NCBI GenBank assembly: GCA_021769865.1
Contig: JAETSB010000007.1
Location: 62,001-126,000, forward strand
Reading direction: 5' to 3'
DNA: 64,000 bases
Source: Oscillospiraceae bacterium
Lineage (GTDB): Bacteria; Bacillota; Clostridia; Oscillospirales; Oscillospiraceae
Under the pieces are notes generated by a model, which was given only the letters and a program-made list of their open reading frames with translations, was not told the DNA's origin and did not search any database. This document shows, one piece after another, positions 15,954-24,243 of the stretch. How positions within the stretch are numbered: position 1 is the stretch's first letter; every line of letters starts with the position of its first letter. The position numbers and the translations under genes were made by a program.

Positions 15954-15974
15954 AAGGCGGCGAAAGCCGCTTTT
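15953..15974 (+). terminator. Small hairpin with short U-tail after nrdG
   Basis: AAAGGCGGC-GAAA-GCCGCTTTT, a stem of 7-8 bp with one bulged G and four T. Probably a partial terminator between nrdG and the XRE gene. Confidence 0.5.
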
Positions 15975-15992
15975 CCAATGGAGGTTTTCACG

Positions 15993-16454
15993 ATGGTGAC
16001 TATGGCGCAGCGCCTGGAGGCGCTCCGCACGGAGCGGGGCCTCAGCCGCCCCGCCCTCTCCGCCGCCCTGGGCTTTCCCAAGACGGCCATGGAGAAGTTC
16101 GAGACCGGGCGTCAGACGCCCACCCAGGACCAGCAGCGGAAGCTGGCGGACTACTTTTCCGTCACCCTCCCCTATCTCCGGGGCGAGAGCGACGACCCCG
16201 TCGAAGGGGACAGCTGGCTGGCCGGCGGCCTGCCGGAGGAGGAGCCCATTCCTCCCCGGGCCCCGGCGGCCCCGCCTGTTCAGAAGAAGCCCCGCCCGGC
16301 GGCGGTGCAGGAGGACGGCGCGGTGTTCGGCGCGCTGCTGAAAAGCCCCTCCTTCCAGGCCCTGATGCGGGACGCGGCCCTGGAGGTCCTCCGCTCCCCC
16401 GAGGGGCAGGAACTTCTGTCTAAGGCCGTCCGGCGGGAGCTGGGGCGGAGATAA
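15993..16454 (+). CDS. XRE-family transcriptional regulator
   Basis: A 153-residue protein with an N-terminal helix-turn-helix of the Cro/C1 type (about residues 5-65: MAQRLEALRTERGLSRPALS, then KTAMEKFETGRQTP). A Pro/Glu-rich linker follows, then a short helical C-terminal domain (VFGALLKSPSFQALMRDAAL). The ATG at 15993 is preferred over 15978 because GGAGG lies 9 nt before it. Effector and targets are unknown. It lies directly after nrdDG and is followed by a strong terminator, so it may share part of the nrd transcript. Confidence 0.78.
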   Translation: MVTMAQRLEALRTERGLSRPALSAALGFPKTAMEKFETGRQTPTQDQQRKLADYFSVTLPYLRGESDDPVEGDSWLAGGLPEEEPIPPRAPAAPPVQKKPRPAAVQEDGAVFGALLKSPSFQALMRDAALEVLRSPEGQELLSKAVRRELGRR

Positions 16455-16463
16455 CAAAAGAAA

Positions 16464-16494
16464 GGCGGCGGACGCCAGCGTCCGCCGCCTTTTT
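16464..16494. terminator. Strong bidirectional terminator
   Basis: Arms GGCGGCGGACGC (16464-16475) and GCGTCCGCCGCC (16478-16489) are followed by five T on the plus strand and preceded by A-rich sequence. It serves the converging XRE gene and the chemoreceptor gene. Confidence 0.9.
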
Positions 16495-16510
16495 CTCTTG
16501 TAAAGCCCCT

Positions 16511-18091
16511 TTACAGGTTCGCGAACACGTCCACCTGGTTCTGGAGCTCGCCGACGATCTCCTGGTTCGTGTCCATGCCGGAGGCGATGCCCGCCATGTC
16601 GCTCACCAGGGCCCGGGTGCTGTCCGCTACGCCGGTAACGCTGGAAACCGCCCCCTCCACCGCACCAGAAATGCTGGAGATGGAGGCGGAAACGTCCTCC
16701 ATGGCCTGCCGGAGGCGGTCCGCCTGGCCGTTGAAGGAGGCCATGGCCCCCTCGATGTAAGCGGCGTCGTCCCGATACTGCTGTCCGGATTGGACGGACT
16801 GCTCCAGTTGAGTCTGGAGGGCCCTGCCCAGGTATCTCGCCAGCTCCTGCGCGCTGCCGGAGAGGTAGTCCACCGCGCCGGTAACCTCGCCGCTGACCTC
16901 CTGAATATGGCTGGCGGTCTCCGCGCAGGAGTCCGCCAGCCGGCGGATCTCCCGGGCCACTACGGCGAAGCCCTTCCCCGCTTCCCCGGCCCGGGTGGCT
17001 TCCACGGAGGCGTTGATGGCGATGAGGTCCGTGGACGAGGAAATGGAGAGGATGTCCTTTGTCAAAATCCCGATGCGGTCCACGCTTTGGCTCTTTTTGA
17101 TGGCCTGATCCAATGTGAGCAGGATCTCCCTTGTCCGAGCCTGAACCGCCTTCATCTCCGCCTGGGCGGACTGCTCCATCTTCTCCGCCCGGCCCCGCAT
17201 CTCCACGGAATAGGCGGTAATGGCCGCGCACTCCTCCGCCATGCGGACGGCGTCCTCCTGGGTGCCAGAGGCGCTGGCGGTGATGGCGGCGGTGTTCCCG
17301 GCGATCTCCTCCAGGGCGGCAGAGAGCTGCTCCGTCAGGCCGGAGAGGTCCCGGGCGCTGCCGCTGGAGGTCCGGGTCCGCTTCCGGACCTCCCCTACCA
17401 CGCCACTGATGCGCTGGGAGCTTTCCTGGAGCGTGCCCATGGCTCCCTGGATGGGGGCCATGACGTATTTCCGGATGATCCGCAGGGCCGCCCACACCAG
17501 GAGCACCCCCGCGATCAGAGTCCCGGCGCTGACCGCCAGGGAAACGACATACACCCGGAAAAGCCGCCCCCGGGCCGCCTCCGCCTGGGCGGACACGGAG
17601 TCGGAGAGGGCATTGATGCCCGCCTCCGCCGCCCCGCTCCGGGCGGCCACGTCCCCGTTGGCCAGGGCGTAGGCCTCCTGGGTCTTGCTGTCGGCGCTGG
17701 CGCAGACCAGGCCCACCAGCGCGTGCTGAAAGGCGTCGTAGTCCGCCAGCAGGGCCTGGTAGACTGTCCCGTCGTCCTGGGAGACAAAGGGCTCGTAGTC
17801 CGCCAGCTTCCCGTCCAGCTCCGCCTCCTCCGCCTTGATCTCCTGCACCAGGCGGATCATGGTGGCGTGGTCCGCCGCCACGATATGGCTGAGGGCCAGG
17901 CGGTGAATATCCATGATGGACCGCCGGATGTCCTCCAGCTTTGCCTCGCTGACCATGTACTCGTCCACGATAATCCCGGCGTTGGCGTGGACATTGTGGA
18001 TGCTGAACACCGCCAGGACATTGGATAGCAGCGTCACCAGCCCCAGCAGGACGATGGGCAGGATCAGGCGCTGCTGCAGCTTTCCTCTCAT
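16511..18091 (-). CDS. Methyl-accepting chemotaxis protein
   Basis: A 526-residue chemoreceptor: membrane helix about 10-31, an extracytoplasmic four-helix-bundle sensor domain (about 32-183), a second membrane helix (about 185-206), then a cytoplasmic coiled-coil signalling domain. The hairpin tip is recognisable but diverged: [19 protein letters not shown], where most receptors read ALNAAIEAARAGEAGRGFA. It starts 37 nt after the stop of a solute-binding lipoprotein gene, so the two are probably co-transcribed. The ligand may be presented by that lipoprotein. No other chemotaxis genes are in the window. Confidence 0.9.
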   Translation of the reverse strand: MRGKLQQRLILPIVLLGLVTLLSNVLAVFSIHNVHANAGIIVDEYMVSEAKLEDIRRSIMDIHRLALSHIVAADHATMIRLVQEIKAEEAELDGKLADYEPFVSQDDGTVYQALLADYDAFQHALVGLVCASADSKTQEAYALANGDVAARSGAAEAGINALSDSVSAQAEAARGRLFRVYVVSLAVSAGTLIAGVLLVWAALRIIRKYVMAPIQGAMGTLQESSQRISGVVGEVRKRTRTSSGSARDLSGLTEQLSAALEEIAGNTAAITASASGTQEDAVRMAEECAAITAYSVEMRGRAEKMEQSAQAEMKAVQARTREILLTLDQAIKKSQSVDRIGILTKDILSISSSTDLIAINASVEATRAGEAGKGFAVVAREIRRLADSCAETASHIQEVSGEVTGAVDYLSGSAQELARYLGRALQTQLEQSVQSGQQYRDDAAYIEGAMASFNGQADRLRQAMEDVSASISSISGAVEGAVSSVTGVADSTRALVSDMAGIASGMDTNQEIVGELQNQVDVFANL

Positions 18092-18128
18092 AGGTCTTCC
18101 CTCCGAAACGTCATTGAAATCCCGGCGG

Positions 18129-19358
18129 CTACCGGGCCGTCACGCCCTCCACCAAATGGTCCAGCTGGGCCTGGAGGTCCGCGCCGGAGGGATTCCCCCG
18201 GGCCATGTTCCCGGCGAACTCCGCCACCGGGTCCCAGAACTTGCCGCCCACCCGCTGAAGCTGGGAGAACTCCGACTGGGCCAGCAGCGCCGCGATGGCG
18301 GGGGCCGCCTGGACCTCCGGGGATTCCGCGGCGCTGGCGTTGGCGGGGCCCTGGCCCCGAAGCTGGAAGCGGAGGCGCTGGTTCTCCTCGCTGGTAATCC
18401 ACTCCGCCAAACGGGCCGCCCACTCCGGATGTTTCGAGTAGGCGTTCACGCCGATGAGCTTGCAGCCGGAGAAAGAGGCCATCTGGACCTGCTGGTCCTT
18501 GCAGGTGTAGGTAGGCAGCTTGGCGGCCCCGGCGTCCTCGCCCCAGGCCTCCTGAATAGCCACGGCGTTCCACACGCCGCTGACCCCGGCGATGACGGAG
18601 CCGTCCCGGACGCCCGCCAGGAACCCCTCGTCCGTCCGGCTGGCGAAGCCGGGGCTGGCGGCAATGTCCAGCATAGCCCGGGCCACGTCCACGCCGGCGA
18701 TGGGGCCTTCGGCGCTGTTCCAGGTGCAGTGGTTGGTGAGGCCGTCCTCGTTCAGCTCCACCTCCAGGCCGGTGTTTCCGAAGAAGGCGTAGACGTACCA
18801 GGCGGAGGTCCAGTCCATCGCCACCAGCCGCCCGCTCTCCGCCGCGATTTCCAGCATCCGGTCCAGGGTCCGGACGTCCTCCTCCGAGAAGTACGCCCGA
18901 TTGTAATAGAGGAAATAGCCGTTGTCCGCCGTCAGGGGATAGGCGTAGGGCACGCCGGCCACGCTGGCCGCCTCCACGGCGGCGGAGAGGTTCGCGGCCC
19001 GGATGGCGCCGGGGTCCTCAATGGGGTCCAGCCCCCCGGCGGCGGCCAGGGCGGCCACCTGATCGTCGGCAAAGGCGAAGACGTCCGCCCCGCCCTCCAG
19101 GTCCCCCAGCAGCGCATCCTTGCAGTGGGACTCGCTCTCGGGCTGGAAGGTAATGCGGAAGTCCGCCTCCCCGGCGTAGCGGGACTGAAAGGAGGCGAAG
19201 ATCTCCTGAAGCAGGGTCTCGTCCTCCGCCGCGCCCCAGACGGTCAGATCCACAGTCTCTCTTCCCGGGGCGGCGCTCTCCGGCGGCGCCTGGTCCTTGC
19301 AGGCGGGGAGGAGCAGCAGCGCTCCCAGGGACAGGAGCAGAAACACATACTTCTTCAT
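18129..19358 (-). CDS. Family 1 extracellular solute-binding lipoprotein without a linked permease
   Basis: A 409-residue protein with a lipoprotein signal peptide ([19 protein letters not shown], lipid-modified Cys near residue 20). The fold is a two-lobe binding-protein type: [18 protein letters not shown] near the start and [20 protein letters not shown] in the hinge region, as in sugar-binding proteins. Two features set it apart: no permease or ATPase gene is adjacent, and the next gene is a chemoreceptor. It may deliver ligand to that receptor or to a transporter encoded elsewhere. Preceded by a consensus promoter. Confidence 0.85.
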   Translation of the reverse strand: MKKYVFLLLSLGALLLLPACKDQAPPESAAPGRETVDLTVWGAAEDETLLQEIFASFQSRYAGEADFRITFQPESESHCKDALLGDLEGGADVFAFADDQVAALAAAGGLDPIEDPGAIRAANLSAAVEAASVAGVPYAYPLTADNGYFLYYNRAYFSEEDVRTLDRMLEIAAESGRLVAMDWTSAWYVYAFFGNTGLEVELNEDGLTNHCTWNSAEGPIAGVDVARAMLDIAASPGFASRTDEGFLAGVRDGSVIAGVSGVWNAVAIQEAWGEDAGAAKLPTYTCKDQQVQMASFSGCKLIGVNAYSKHPEWAARLAEWITSEENQRLRFQLRGQGPANASAAESPEVQAAPAIAALLAQSEFSQLQRVGGKFWDPVAEFAGNMARGNPSGADLQAQLDHLVEGVTAR

Positions 19359-19453
19359 AGCGTCAGGCCCTTCCGGTGGATTTCAGCGGCCATGCGCCGG
19401 GAGGCGAGGCCGGGTTCAGAGAGTCGGTTTGCGTCTGCGATGTATGCGGCGCT

Positions 19454-19482
19454 ATTATAACATTTTTTTCTTGCGCTGGCAA
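19454..19482 (-). promoter_or_regulatory. Promoter of the binding protein-chemoreceptor unit
   Basis: Minus strand: -35 TTGCCA (19477-19482), 17-nt spacer, -10 TATAAT (19454-19459). Start codon about 95 nt downstream. Confidence 0.8.
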
Positions 19483-19540
19483 GACGTTCTCTTCCCTCAA
19501 ACGCCCTTTATTTCCCCGGGAGGAGGCAGCCGCGCGGGGG

Positions 19541-19600
19541 AAAAAGGAAAGCTGGCAAGCTCTTGATCCGGGCGGTTTCCGGCCTCGAGCTTGCCAGCTT
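19541..19600 (-). terminator. Long inverted repeat acting as terminator
   Basis: Perfect 14-bp arms AAGCTGGCAAGCTC (19549-19562) and GAGCTTGCCAGCTT (19587-19600) surround a 24-nt loop. On the minus strand the hairpin is followed by TCCTTTTTCCCC, about 60 nt after the stop of the coiled-coil gene. Confidence 0.7.
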
Positions 19601-19656
19601 ATCTGTGGTATGAAATCTCCGCAAGGGTCCGGCCTTTTTCCCGTTCCGGGCGCTCA

Positions 19657-20217
19657 TCAGAGCTCCGTAAACACCGTGTGCCGGCGGCGGTAGGCGTCGT
19701 TGTCCTTCTGCCGGAGCTCGTTCTCCACCTGGGCCAGCTGGCGTTCCAGGGCCTCCCTCCTCGTCCCGCCGGCCTCCCGGCTGAGCTTGGCTTCCAGCTT
19801 TTCCTTTTTCTCCTTCAGCCTCTTGATCTCCCGGTCCACCGCGTCGGTACTGCCAACGCATTTCTCCTCCTTACCGCTCTTGTCCGGCGGGGCGGCCTTC
19901 CCCGGGGTCTTTGGCTCCTCGTCCTTCTTCGGGTCCTCCGCTTCGGGAGCTCCCGCCGCCTCGGGGGACGCGGGGGCGTCCTCCGCCGCCTCAGGGTCGT
20001 CGAAATAGATCTTGGGACTGCCGTCCTCATCCTTCCCCAGCCAATAGCGGCCATAGGACTCCCGCTTCTTCTCCCCCTCCGGGACGTACTCGTCTTTGAC
20101 GGGCTTCAGGGACCCGGGCGCGGCCGGAGACGCAGGGCGGGCCTCCCGCATCCGTTTCGCCTCCCGGACAGCCGGGGATGCGGCGGGGCGGGGTACGCTG
20201 CTAGAAATTGGGATCAT
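19657..20217 (-). CDS. Hypothetical charged, coiled-coil protein
   Basis: A 186-residue soluble protein that I do not recognise. The N-terminal 100 residues are low-complexity, rich in Pro, Ala, Glu and Lys, and contain a short ordered-looking stretch SYGRYWLGKDEDGSPKIYF. The C-terminal third (from DAVDREIKRLKEKKEKL) is a clear coiled coil. No signal peptide or membrane segment. The ATG at 20217 is chosen because AAAGGAGGGG precedes it and overlaps a more upstream ATG. It lies 35 nt after the GHKL kinase stop, so it is probably third in the LytTR operon. Confidence 0.65.
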   Translation of the reverse strand: MIPISSSVPRPAASPAVREAKRMREARPASPAAPGSLKPVKDEYVPEGEKKRESYGRYWLGKDEDGSPKIYFDDPEAAEDAPASPEAAGAPEAEDPKKDEEPKTPGKAAPPDKSGKEEKCVGSTDAVDREIKRLKEKKEKLEAKLSREAGGTRREALERQLAQVENELRQKDNDAYRRRHTVFTEL

Positions 20218-20252
20218 GAAGACCCCTCCTTTCAAATGTGGTCAGGTCCAGT

Positions 20253-21569
20253 TTAGCGTCCCCATTCCCGAATGCAAGTCTTTTGCTCTGAACAGCCGCC
20301 TGGCTGTCTTGAGATGTTCAGCAACACGTCCAGGCGGAAGCGTTCCCCGGTCTTCTCATACGCCGCCGCCCCGCCGTACTTCTCCGCCGCGGCCCGGATG
20401 TTCCGCAGCCCCGTCCCGGGCTCCGGCGGCGGGCCGGGAGCGCAGCTGTTCTCAAACTCCAGGCGGTAGAAGTCTCCCTGCCGCTCTCCCCGGACCCGGA
20501 GGAAGGGCTCCCCCTCCGCTTCCCCGCAGGCCCGGAGGGCGTTGTCCAGGGCGTTGGCGAAGATGACGCAGAGGTCGAAGCCGTCCAGCTCCCCGTCCTC
20601 CGGCAGGCGGAGGGAGATCTCCGCCGGAATGCCCCTCGCCTCCGCCAGGGCCAGCTTCTCCCCCAGCAGCGCGTCCACCGCCGGGTCTCCCGTCCGGCAA
20701 GGCGGGGCCAGGGCGGCGGAGGCCGCCTCCAATTTTTCCAGGTAGCCCCGGGCTTCCTCCGTCCGCCCGGCGGCGAGGAGGCCGTCCAAAACGGAGAGGT
20801 GGTTTTGAAGGTCGTGGCGGAAGGAGCGGGTCTTCTCATAGCGGGCCTGGGTCTCGGCCACATAGGTCCGCTGGGCCTGGACCGACTGGCTGAGGGAAGC
20901 CAGCTCCGCCTGGGCCCGGATGCCCCGGCACGCCCGGCGATAGGCGTACAGCGTGCACAGCAGCGCCGCCAGCCCCAGGGTCTGGAGGGCCAGCAGGGCC
21001 ATGTGCCGCCCCAGCGGCTCTGAGGAGAGAGACACGCGGCTGTAGGCCGTCTCCAGGATATAGAGCTCCGCCGCCAGAAAGAACAGGCCGGGCAGGGGCA
21101 GCAGCCCCAGAGCGGGCTGCTCCTCCCCCAGCGGGAGGAGGCGCAGAACCAGCCCATAGCACAGGGCGCACAGGGCGATGGACGCCAGGACCGCCAGGAC
21201 AACCAGGGCATACAGGGGCAGGCCCCTGGACACATGGGGGAACCATACGGCCTCTACGGAGTTCACCATGCCCGCGGCCATCTGGAAGATATATACCGCC
21301 AGCAGCGCCGCCGTACAGGAGGGGACGGGCCGGTTTCTCAGAGCCAGGCGGCTCATGGCGTACAGGGCCATCAGCGCCGCCGCCATGGCCGCCGGCGCGC
21401 CCCACCCGGCGGTGCTGAAGACGGCCTCAATGCCGCACAGCAGCAGGAGGTAGAGGGCAAACTGCCACGCCCGGCCCCTCCGCCCCGTCAGGCGGCAGAG
21501 AAAGGTCATGTGCAGGAGTCCCTGGGCAGCAAGGCTGAGGCCGTTCAGACAGATCGTGAACCAGTCCAT
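20253..21569 (-). CDS. GHKL-type sensor histidine kinase (AgrC/LytS-like)
   Basis: A 438-residue membrane kinase. About six N-terminal hydrophobic helices (residues 5-215) are followed by a dimerisation helix with RHDLQNHLSVLDGLL, whose His is the phospho-acceptor (near residue 258). The ATPase domain is of the GHKL type, with N box IFANALDNALRACG and G box GTGLRNI. This architecture is that of AgrC-like peptide sensors. It follows the LytTR regulator by one base. No agrB/agrD-like genes are visible. Confidence 0.88.
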   Translation of the reverse strand: MDWFTICLNGLSLAAQGLLHMTFLCRLTGRRGRAWQFALYLLLLCGIEAVFSTAGWGAPAAMAAALMALYAMSRLALRNRPVPSCTAALLAVYIFQMAAGMVNSVEAVWFPHVSRGLPLYALVVLAVLASIALCALCYGLVLRLLPLGEEQPALGLLPLPGLFFLAAELYILETAYSRVSLSSEPLGRHMALLALQTLGLAALLCTLYAYRRACRGIRAQAELASLSQSVQAQRTYVAETQARYEKTRSFRHDLQNHLSVLDGLLAAGRTEEARGYLEKLEAASAALAPPCRTGDPAVDALLGEKLALAEARGIPAEISLRLPEDGELDGFDLCVIFANALDNALRACGEAEGEPFLRVRGERQGDFYRLEFENSCAPGPPPEPGTGLRNIRAAAEKYGGAAAYEKTGERFRLDVLLNISRQPGGCSEQKTCIREWGR

Positions 21570-21570
21570 C

Positions 21571-22284
21571 TCATCCCCCCCGCTCCCGCATGCGGCGCAG
21601 CAGCGCCTGGGTCAGCTCTCCCTCCCGGAGGCGGGAGACCGGGACCGCCCCGCCGCCGCTCAGCCGCACCTGCCCGCCGCCGCAGCCTCGCACATGGTCC
21701 AGGTTCACCAGATAGCTCCGGTGACAGCGGAAGAAGCCGCTTCCCAGCCGCCGGTCCAGGTCCGCCAGCTTGTCGTAGTAGTCCAGAACGCCGCCGTCCT
21801 CCCGGTGGAGGTAGACCTTCCGCCCCATCACCTCGCAGTAGACGATTTCGTCCAGGGGGACCACCTCCCGGGCGGTCCCCCGCTGAACCAGCAGCGTCCG
21901 GGCCTGCCGCCGGTCCAGGTCCTCCAGGGCCCGCTCCAGAGTCCGGCGGAGCCGTTCCGGGGACGCCGGCTTCACCAGGTAGTCGAAGGCCCGGACCTCA
22001 AAGGCGTCGAAGACCCGCTCCCGCAGCACCGTCAGGAACACCACCAAACACCCGTCCCCCCGGCGGCGGAGGGCCTTTGCCGTCTCCAGGCCGTCGGGCG
22101 GGTCCATCTGAACGTCCAGGAACACCAGGTCGAACCGCTCCCCAGCCTCCAGCAGGGCCTGTCCGCTGGAGAAGCGGGCGAGTCGGAAGTCCCGGCAGCC
22201 CAATTCCGCCAGGCACTCCGAAATTTGGGCGGAGAGCCGGTCCAGCATATACGGTTCGTCGTCGCAGACCGCGAAGTGAAGCAT
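21571..22284 (-). CDS. LytTR-family response regulator (AgrA-like)
   Basis: A 237-residue regulator. The receiver domain (about 1-120) has CDDEP, phospho-acceptor Asp in LVFLDVQMDPPDG and the switch Lys in FDYLVKPASPE. The C-terminal LytTR DNA-binding domain (about 135-235) contains IVYCEVMGRKVYLH and FFRCHRSYLVNLDHV. First gene of a three-gene unit with the kinase and the coiled-coil protein, behind its own promoter. Targets are unknown. Confidence 0.9.
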   Translation of the reverse strand: MLHFAVCDDEPYMLDRLSAQISECLAELGCRDFRLARFSSGQALLEAGERFDLVFLDVQMDPPDGLETAKALRRRGDGCLVVFLTVLRERVFDAFEVRAFDYLVKPASPERLRRTLERALEDLDRRQARTLLVQRGTAREVVPLDEIVYCEVMGRKVYLHREDGGVLDYYDKLADLDRRLGSGFFRCHRSYLVNLDHVRGCGGGQVRLSGGGAVPVSRLREGELTQALLRRMRERGG

Positions 22285-22434
22285 TCGAAATCACCACCTT
22301 ACAGCGTAGCAAACATCCGGCGGCGGGACAAGCCCGCCGCTCTGAAATGCCGGATTTTCGCACTGAACGGTCAGGCCGCCGTCCATGGAGGCCCCTGCCG
22401 CACGTTTTGAAGCAGGAGGCTTCCATACAGAAAT

Positions 22435-22463
22435 AGTATACCACCCAGTCCCCGGGAAGAAAA
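22435..22463 (-). promoter_or_regulatory. Promoter of the LytTR operon
   Basis: Minus strand: -35 TTTTCT (22458-22463), 17-nt spacer, -10 TATACT (22435-22440). The leader is about 145 nt. Confidence 0.5.
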
Positions 22464-22481
22464 GGGTCCTCCCGCCCGACC

Positions 22482-22522
22482 GGCGCAAACGGTGGAGGGC
22501 CGTTCCCTCCGCCGTTCGCGCC
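22482..22522 (-). terminator. Terminator directly after spmB
   Basis: Minus strand GGCGCGAACGG / CCGTTTGCGCC (11 bp with one wobble) encloses a second stem GGAGGG/CCCTCC, starting at the stop codon. The T-rich part (CCCTTTTCTTCC) comes about 18 nt later, so efficiency is uncertain. Confidence 0.55.
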
Positions 22523-23044
22523 TCAGCGCCCGAAGAACAGCCTCACCGCCAGCGCCGCTGCCGCGAAGCCCGTCAGGTCCGCCGCCAGGGCGGCGGGGAC
22601 GGTGTGCCGGGTCTTCGTGATCCCGGCGGAGCCGAAGTAGACGGCGATGGTGTAGAAGGTGGTCTCCGTGCTGCCCAGCATCACCGCCGCCACCCGGCCC
22701 ACATAGCTGTCCGGCCCATGGGAGGCCATCAAATCGCTGGCCACCGCCAGGGCCCCGTTCCCGGACACCGGCCGGACCAGCATCAGCGGCGCGGTCTCCG
22801 GCGGAATGCCCAGCAGATCCAGCGCCGGGGCGCAGAGCCCGGACAGCCACTCCATGGCCCCGGAGGCCCGGAACATGCTCACCGCCGTCAGCAGCCCCAC
22901 CAGGGCCGGGACGATGCGCAGCAGCACCGACAGCCCCTCCTCCGCCCCATGGGTCAGGGCTGCGTACACGTCCACCCGCTTCCCTAAACCGTACACCGCC
23001 ACCCCCGCCAGCAGCACGGGGATTACCAGCGAGCTGAGGTTCAT
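22523..23044 (-). CDS. spmB: Spore maturation protein SpmB
   Basis: A 173-residue membrane protein of the nucleoside-recognition (Gate) family, needed for core dehydration in spores, possibly in dipicolinate movement. Seen: MNLSSLVIPVLLAGVAVYGL, KRVDVYAALTHGAEEGL, PVSGNGALAV and GSTETTFYTIAVYFGS, the conserved family motifs. The start at 23044 overlaps the spmA stop by four bases. Longer upstream reading is spmA in another frame. Confidence 0.93.
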   Translation of the reverse strand: MNLSSLVIPVLLAGVAVYGLGKRVDVYAALTHGAEEGLSVLLRIVPALVGLLTAVSMFRASGAMEWLSGLCAPALDLLGIPPETAPLMLVRPVSGNGALAVASDLMASHGPDSYVGRVAAVMLGSTETTFYTIAVYFGSAGITKTRHTVPAALAADLTGFAAAALAVRLFFGR

Positions 23045-23622
23045 CGCCCCGCCCTCCCATGGGACAGCAGCCAGGCCGCCAGCAGCCCCGCCGTCACCGA
23101 TAAAACCGACGCCAGCCACACCGCCGGGAGAATGTCAAAGGGCGTCTCACACCCGGCGGCGGCCCGGACCGAGGCGATGGTGGCCGGGATCAGCTGGATG
23201 GACGCGGTGTTCAGCACCACCAGGCGGCACAGCTCGTCGCTGGCCACGCCGCCGCAGCCCTTCGCCATCCTCCTGGCGGCCCGGATGCCCAGGGGGGTCG
23301 CCGCGTTGCCCAGGCCCAGGAGGTTCGCCGACACGTTGGCGGACACCGCCGCCAGGGTCTCCGGGTCCTTGCAGGCGTTGGGCAAGAGCCTTCGCAGAAC
23401 GGGCCGGAACAGCCGCGCCAGCCCCGCCGAGAGGCCGCAGGCGTTCATAATTTCCATGACCCCGCTCCACAGGCAGAGCACGCCCGCCATGGCCAGGCTC
23501 AGCTCGATAGCGGACCGGGCTCCCTCCAGCGCCGCGTTCGCCACCGCGTCCAGGTTCCCGGAGACGAGGCCAAAGACCAGCGACAGCGTCACCATTCCTG
23601 TCCAGACCCATGCCATTTCCAT
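23041..23622 (-). CDS. spmA: Spore maturation protein SpmA
   Basis: A 193-residue membrane protein, partner of SpmB. Seen: repeated hydrophobic segments, SANLLGLGNAATPLGIRAA (signature of the family) and LVVLNTASIQLIPATI. The ATG at 23622 is preferred over 23655 because GGAGGG sits 7 nt upstream. SpmA and SpmB together place the organism among endospore formers. Confidence 0.93.
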   Translation of the reverse strand: MEMAWVWTGMVTLSLVFGLVSGNLDAVANAALEGARSAIELSLAMAGVLCLWSGVMEIMNACGLSAGLARLFRPVLRRLLPNACKDPETLAAVSANVSANLLGLGNAATPLGIRAARRMAKGCGGVASDELCRLVVLNTASIQLIPATIASVRAAAGCETPFDILPAVWLASVLSVTAGLLAAWLLSHGRAGR

Positions 23623-23691
23623 AATTTCCCTCCAATTTTTTACTTTTTCCACCAAATTATGAATATCTTCTTAATTTTTTCCAGGGAAGAA

Positions 23692-23721
23692 TTGACAAAC
23701 TCGACCGTTGTGTGATAAGGT
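23692..23721 (+). promoter_or_regulatory. Promoter of the AbrB-like gene
   Basis: -35 TTGACA (23692-23697), 18-nt spacer, -10 TAAGGT (23716-23721). A GATAAG box at 16 nt is an alternative -10. Confidence 0.55.
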
Positions 23722-23770
23722 TACACCACCTGTTGGAAGATACCGCGGACATAGGGAAAGGAGGAGAGCT

Positions 23771-24022
23771 GTGAAATCAACTGGAATCGTAAGAAAGGTG
23801 GATGAGTTGGGCAGGATCGTGCTTCCCATCGAGATGCGGCGCACCCTGGACATTGCCGAGCGCGACGCATTGGAAATCTATGTGGAAGGCTCGTCCGTTA
23901 TACTCAAAAAGTATAAGCCCAGCTGTATTTTCTGCGACGCCACCAAGGACATTACGCTCTTCAAAGGCAAAAGCGTCTGTCCCAGATGCATGAAGGAGCT
24001 GTCCCGTGTAAACGCCTCCTGA
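23771..24022 (+). CDS. AbrB/SpoVT-family transition-state regulator
   Basis: An 83-residue DNA-binding protein. Its swapped-hairpin AbrB domain (about 1-50) begins KSTGIVRKVDELGRIVLP, the hallmark of AbrB/Abh/SpoVT. The tail carries CIFCDATKDI...CPRCMKEL, two CxxC pairs that may bind zinc. The start is GTG at 23771 after AAAGGAGGAGAG. AbrB proteins repress post-exponential and sporulation genes. It is divergent from spmAB, with less than 100 bp between the promoter boxes and spmA, so it could control them. Confidence 0.9.
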   Translation: MKSTGIVRKVDELGRIVLPIEMRRTLDIAERDALEIYVEGSSVILKKYKPSCIFCDATKDITLFKGKSVCPRCMKELSRVNAS

Positions 24023-24135
24023 GGCGTTGCCCTTTGCAGCGGACTAGGGCCGTGGCACGAACTCGGCCCGCCCCATCGGGTATGCGCCAGGCGGGGAAAA
24101 CCAAAGCGAACACCTAACGCATAGCAATACAACAG

Positions 24136-24178
24136 GGACTTTCTCCCCGCCGTGGTGGAAGACGGCGGGGAGGAGTCC
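24136..24178. other. Very stable intergenic hairpin
   Basis: GGACT-TT-CTCCCCGCCG, a 10-nt loop TGGTGGAAGA, then CGGCGGGGAG-G-AGTCC: 15 paired bases with one small asymmetric bulge. It lies between the converging AbrB-like gene and hisK, with no T-run after it on either strand. Confidence 0.6.
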
Positions 24179-24192
24179 TCGTTAAACGGCGT

Positions 24193-24233
24193 AAAAAAAC
24201 GACGCGGAAGCTGCCAGCGGCAGTCCCGCGTCT
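24193..24233 (-). terminator. Terminator of the histidine operon
   Basis: Minus strand GACGCGGGACTGCC-GCT-GGCAGCTTCCGCGTC followed by seven T. Outer stem GACGCGG/CCGCGTC and inner CTGCC/GGCAG. Confidence 0.88.
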
Positions 24234-24243
24234 TTCGTTTGCC

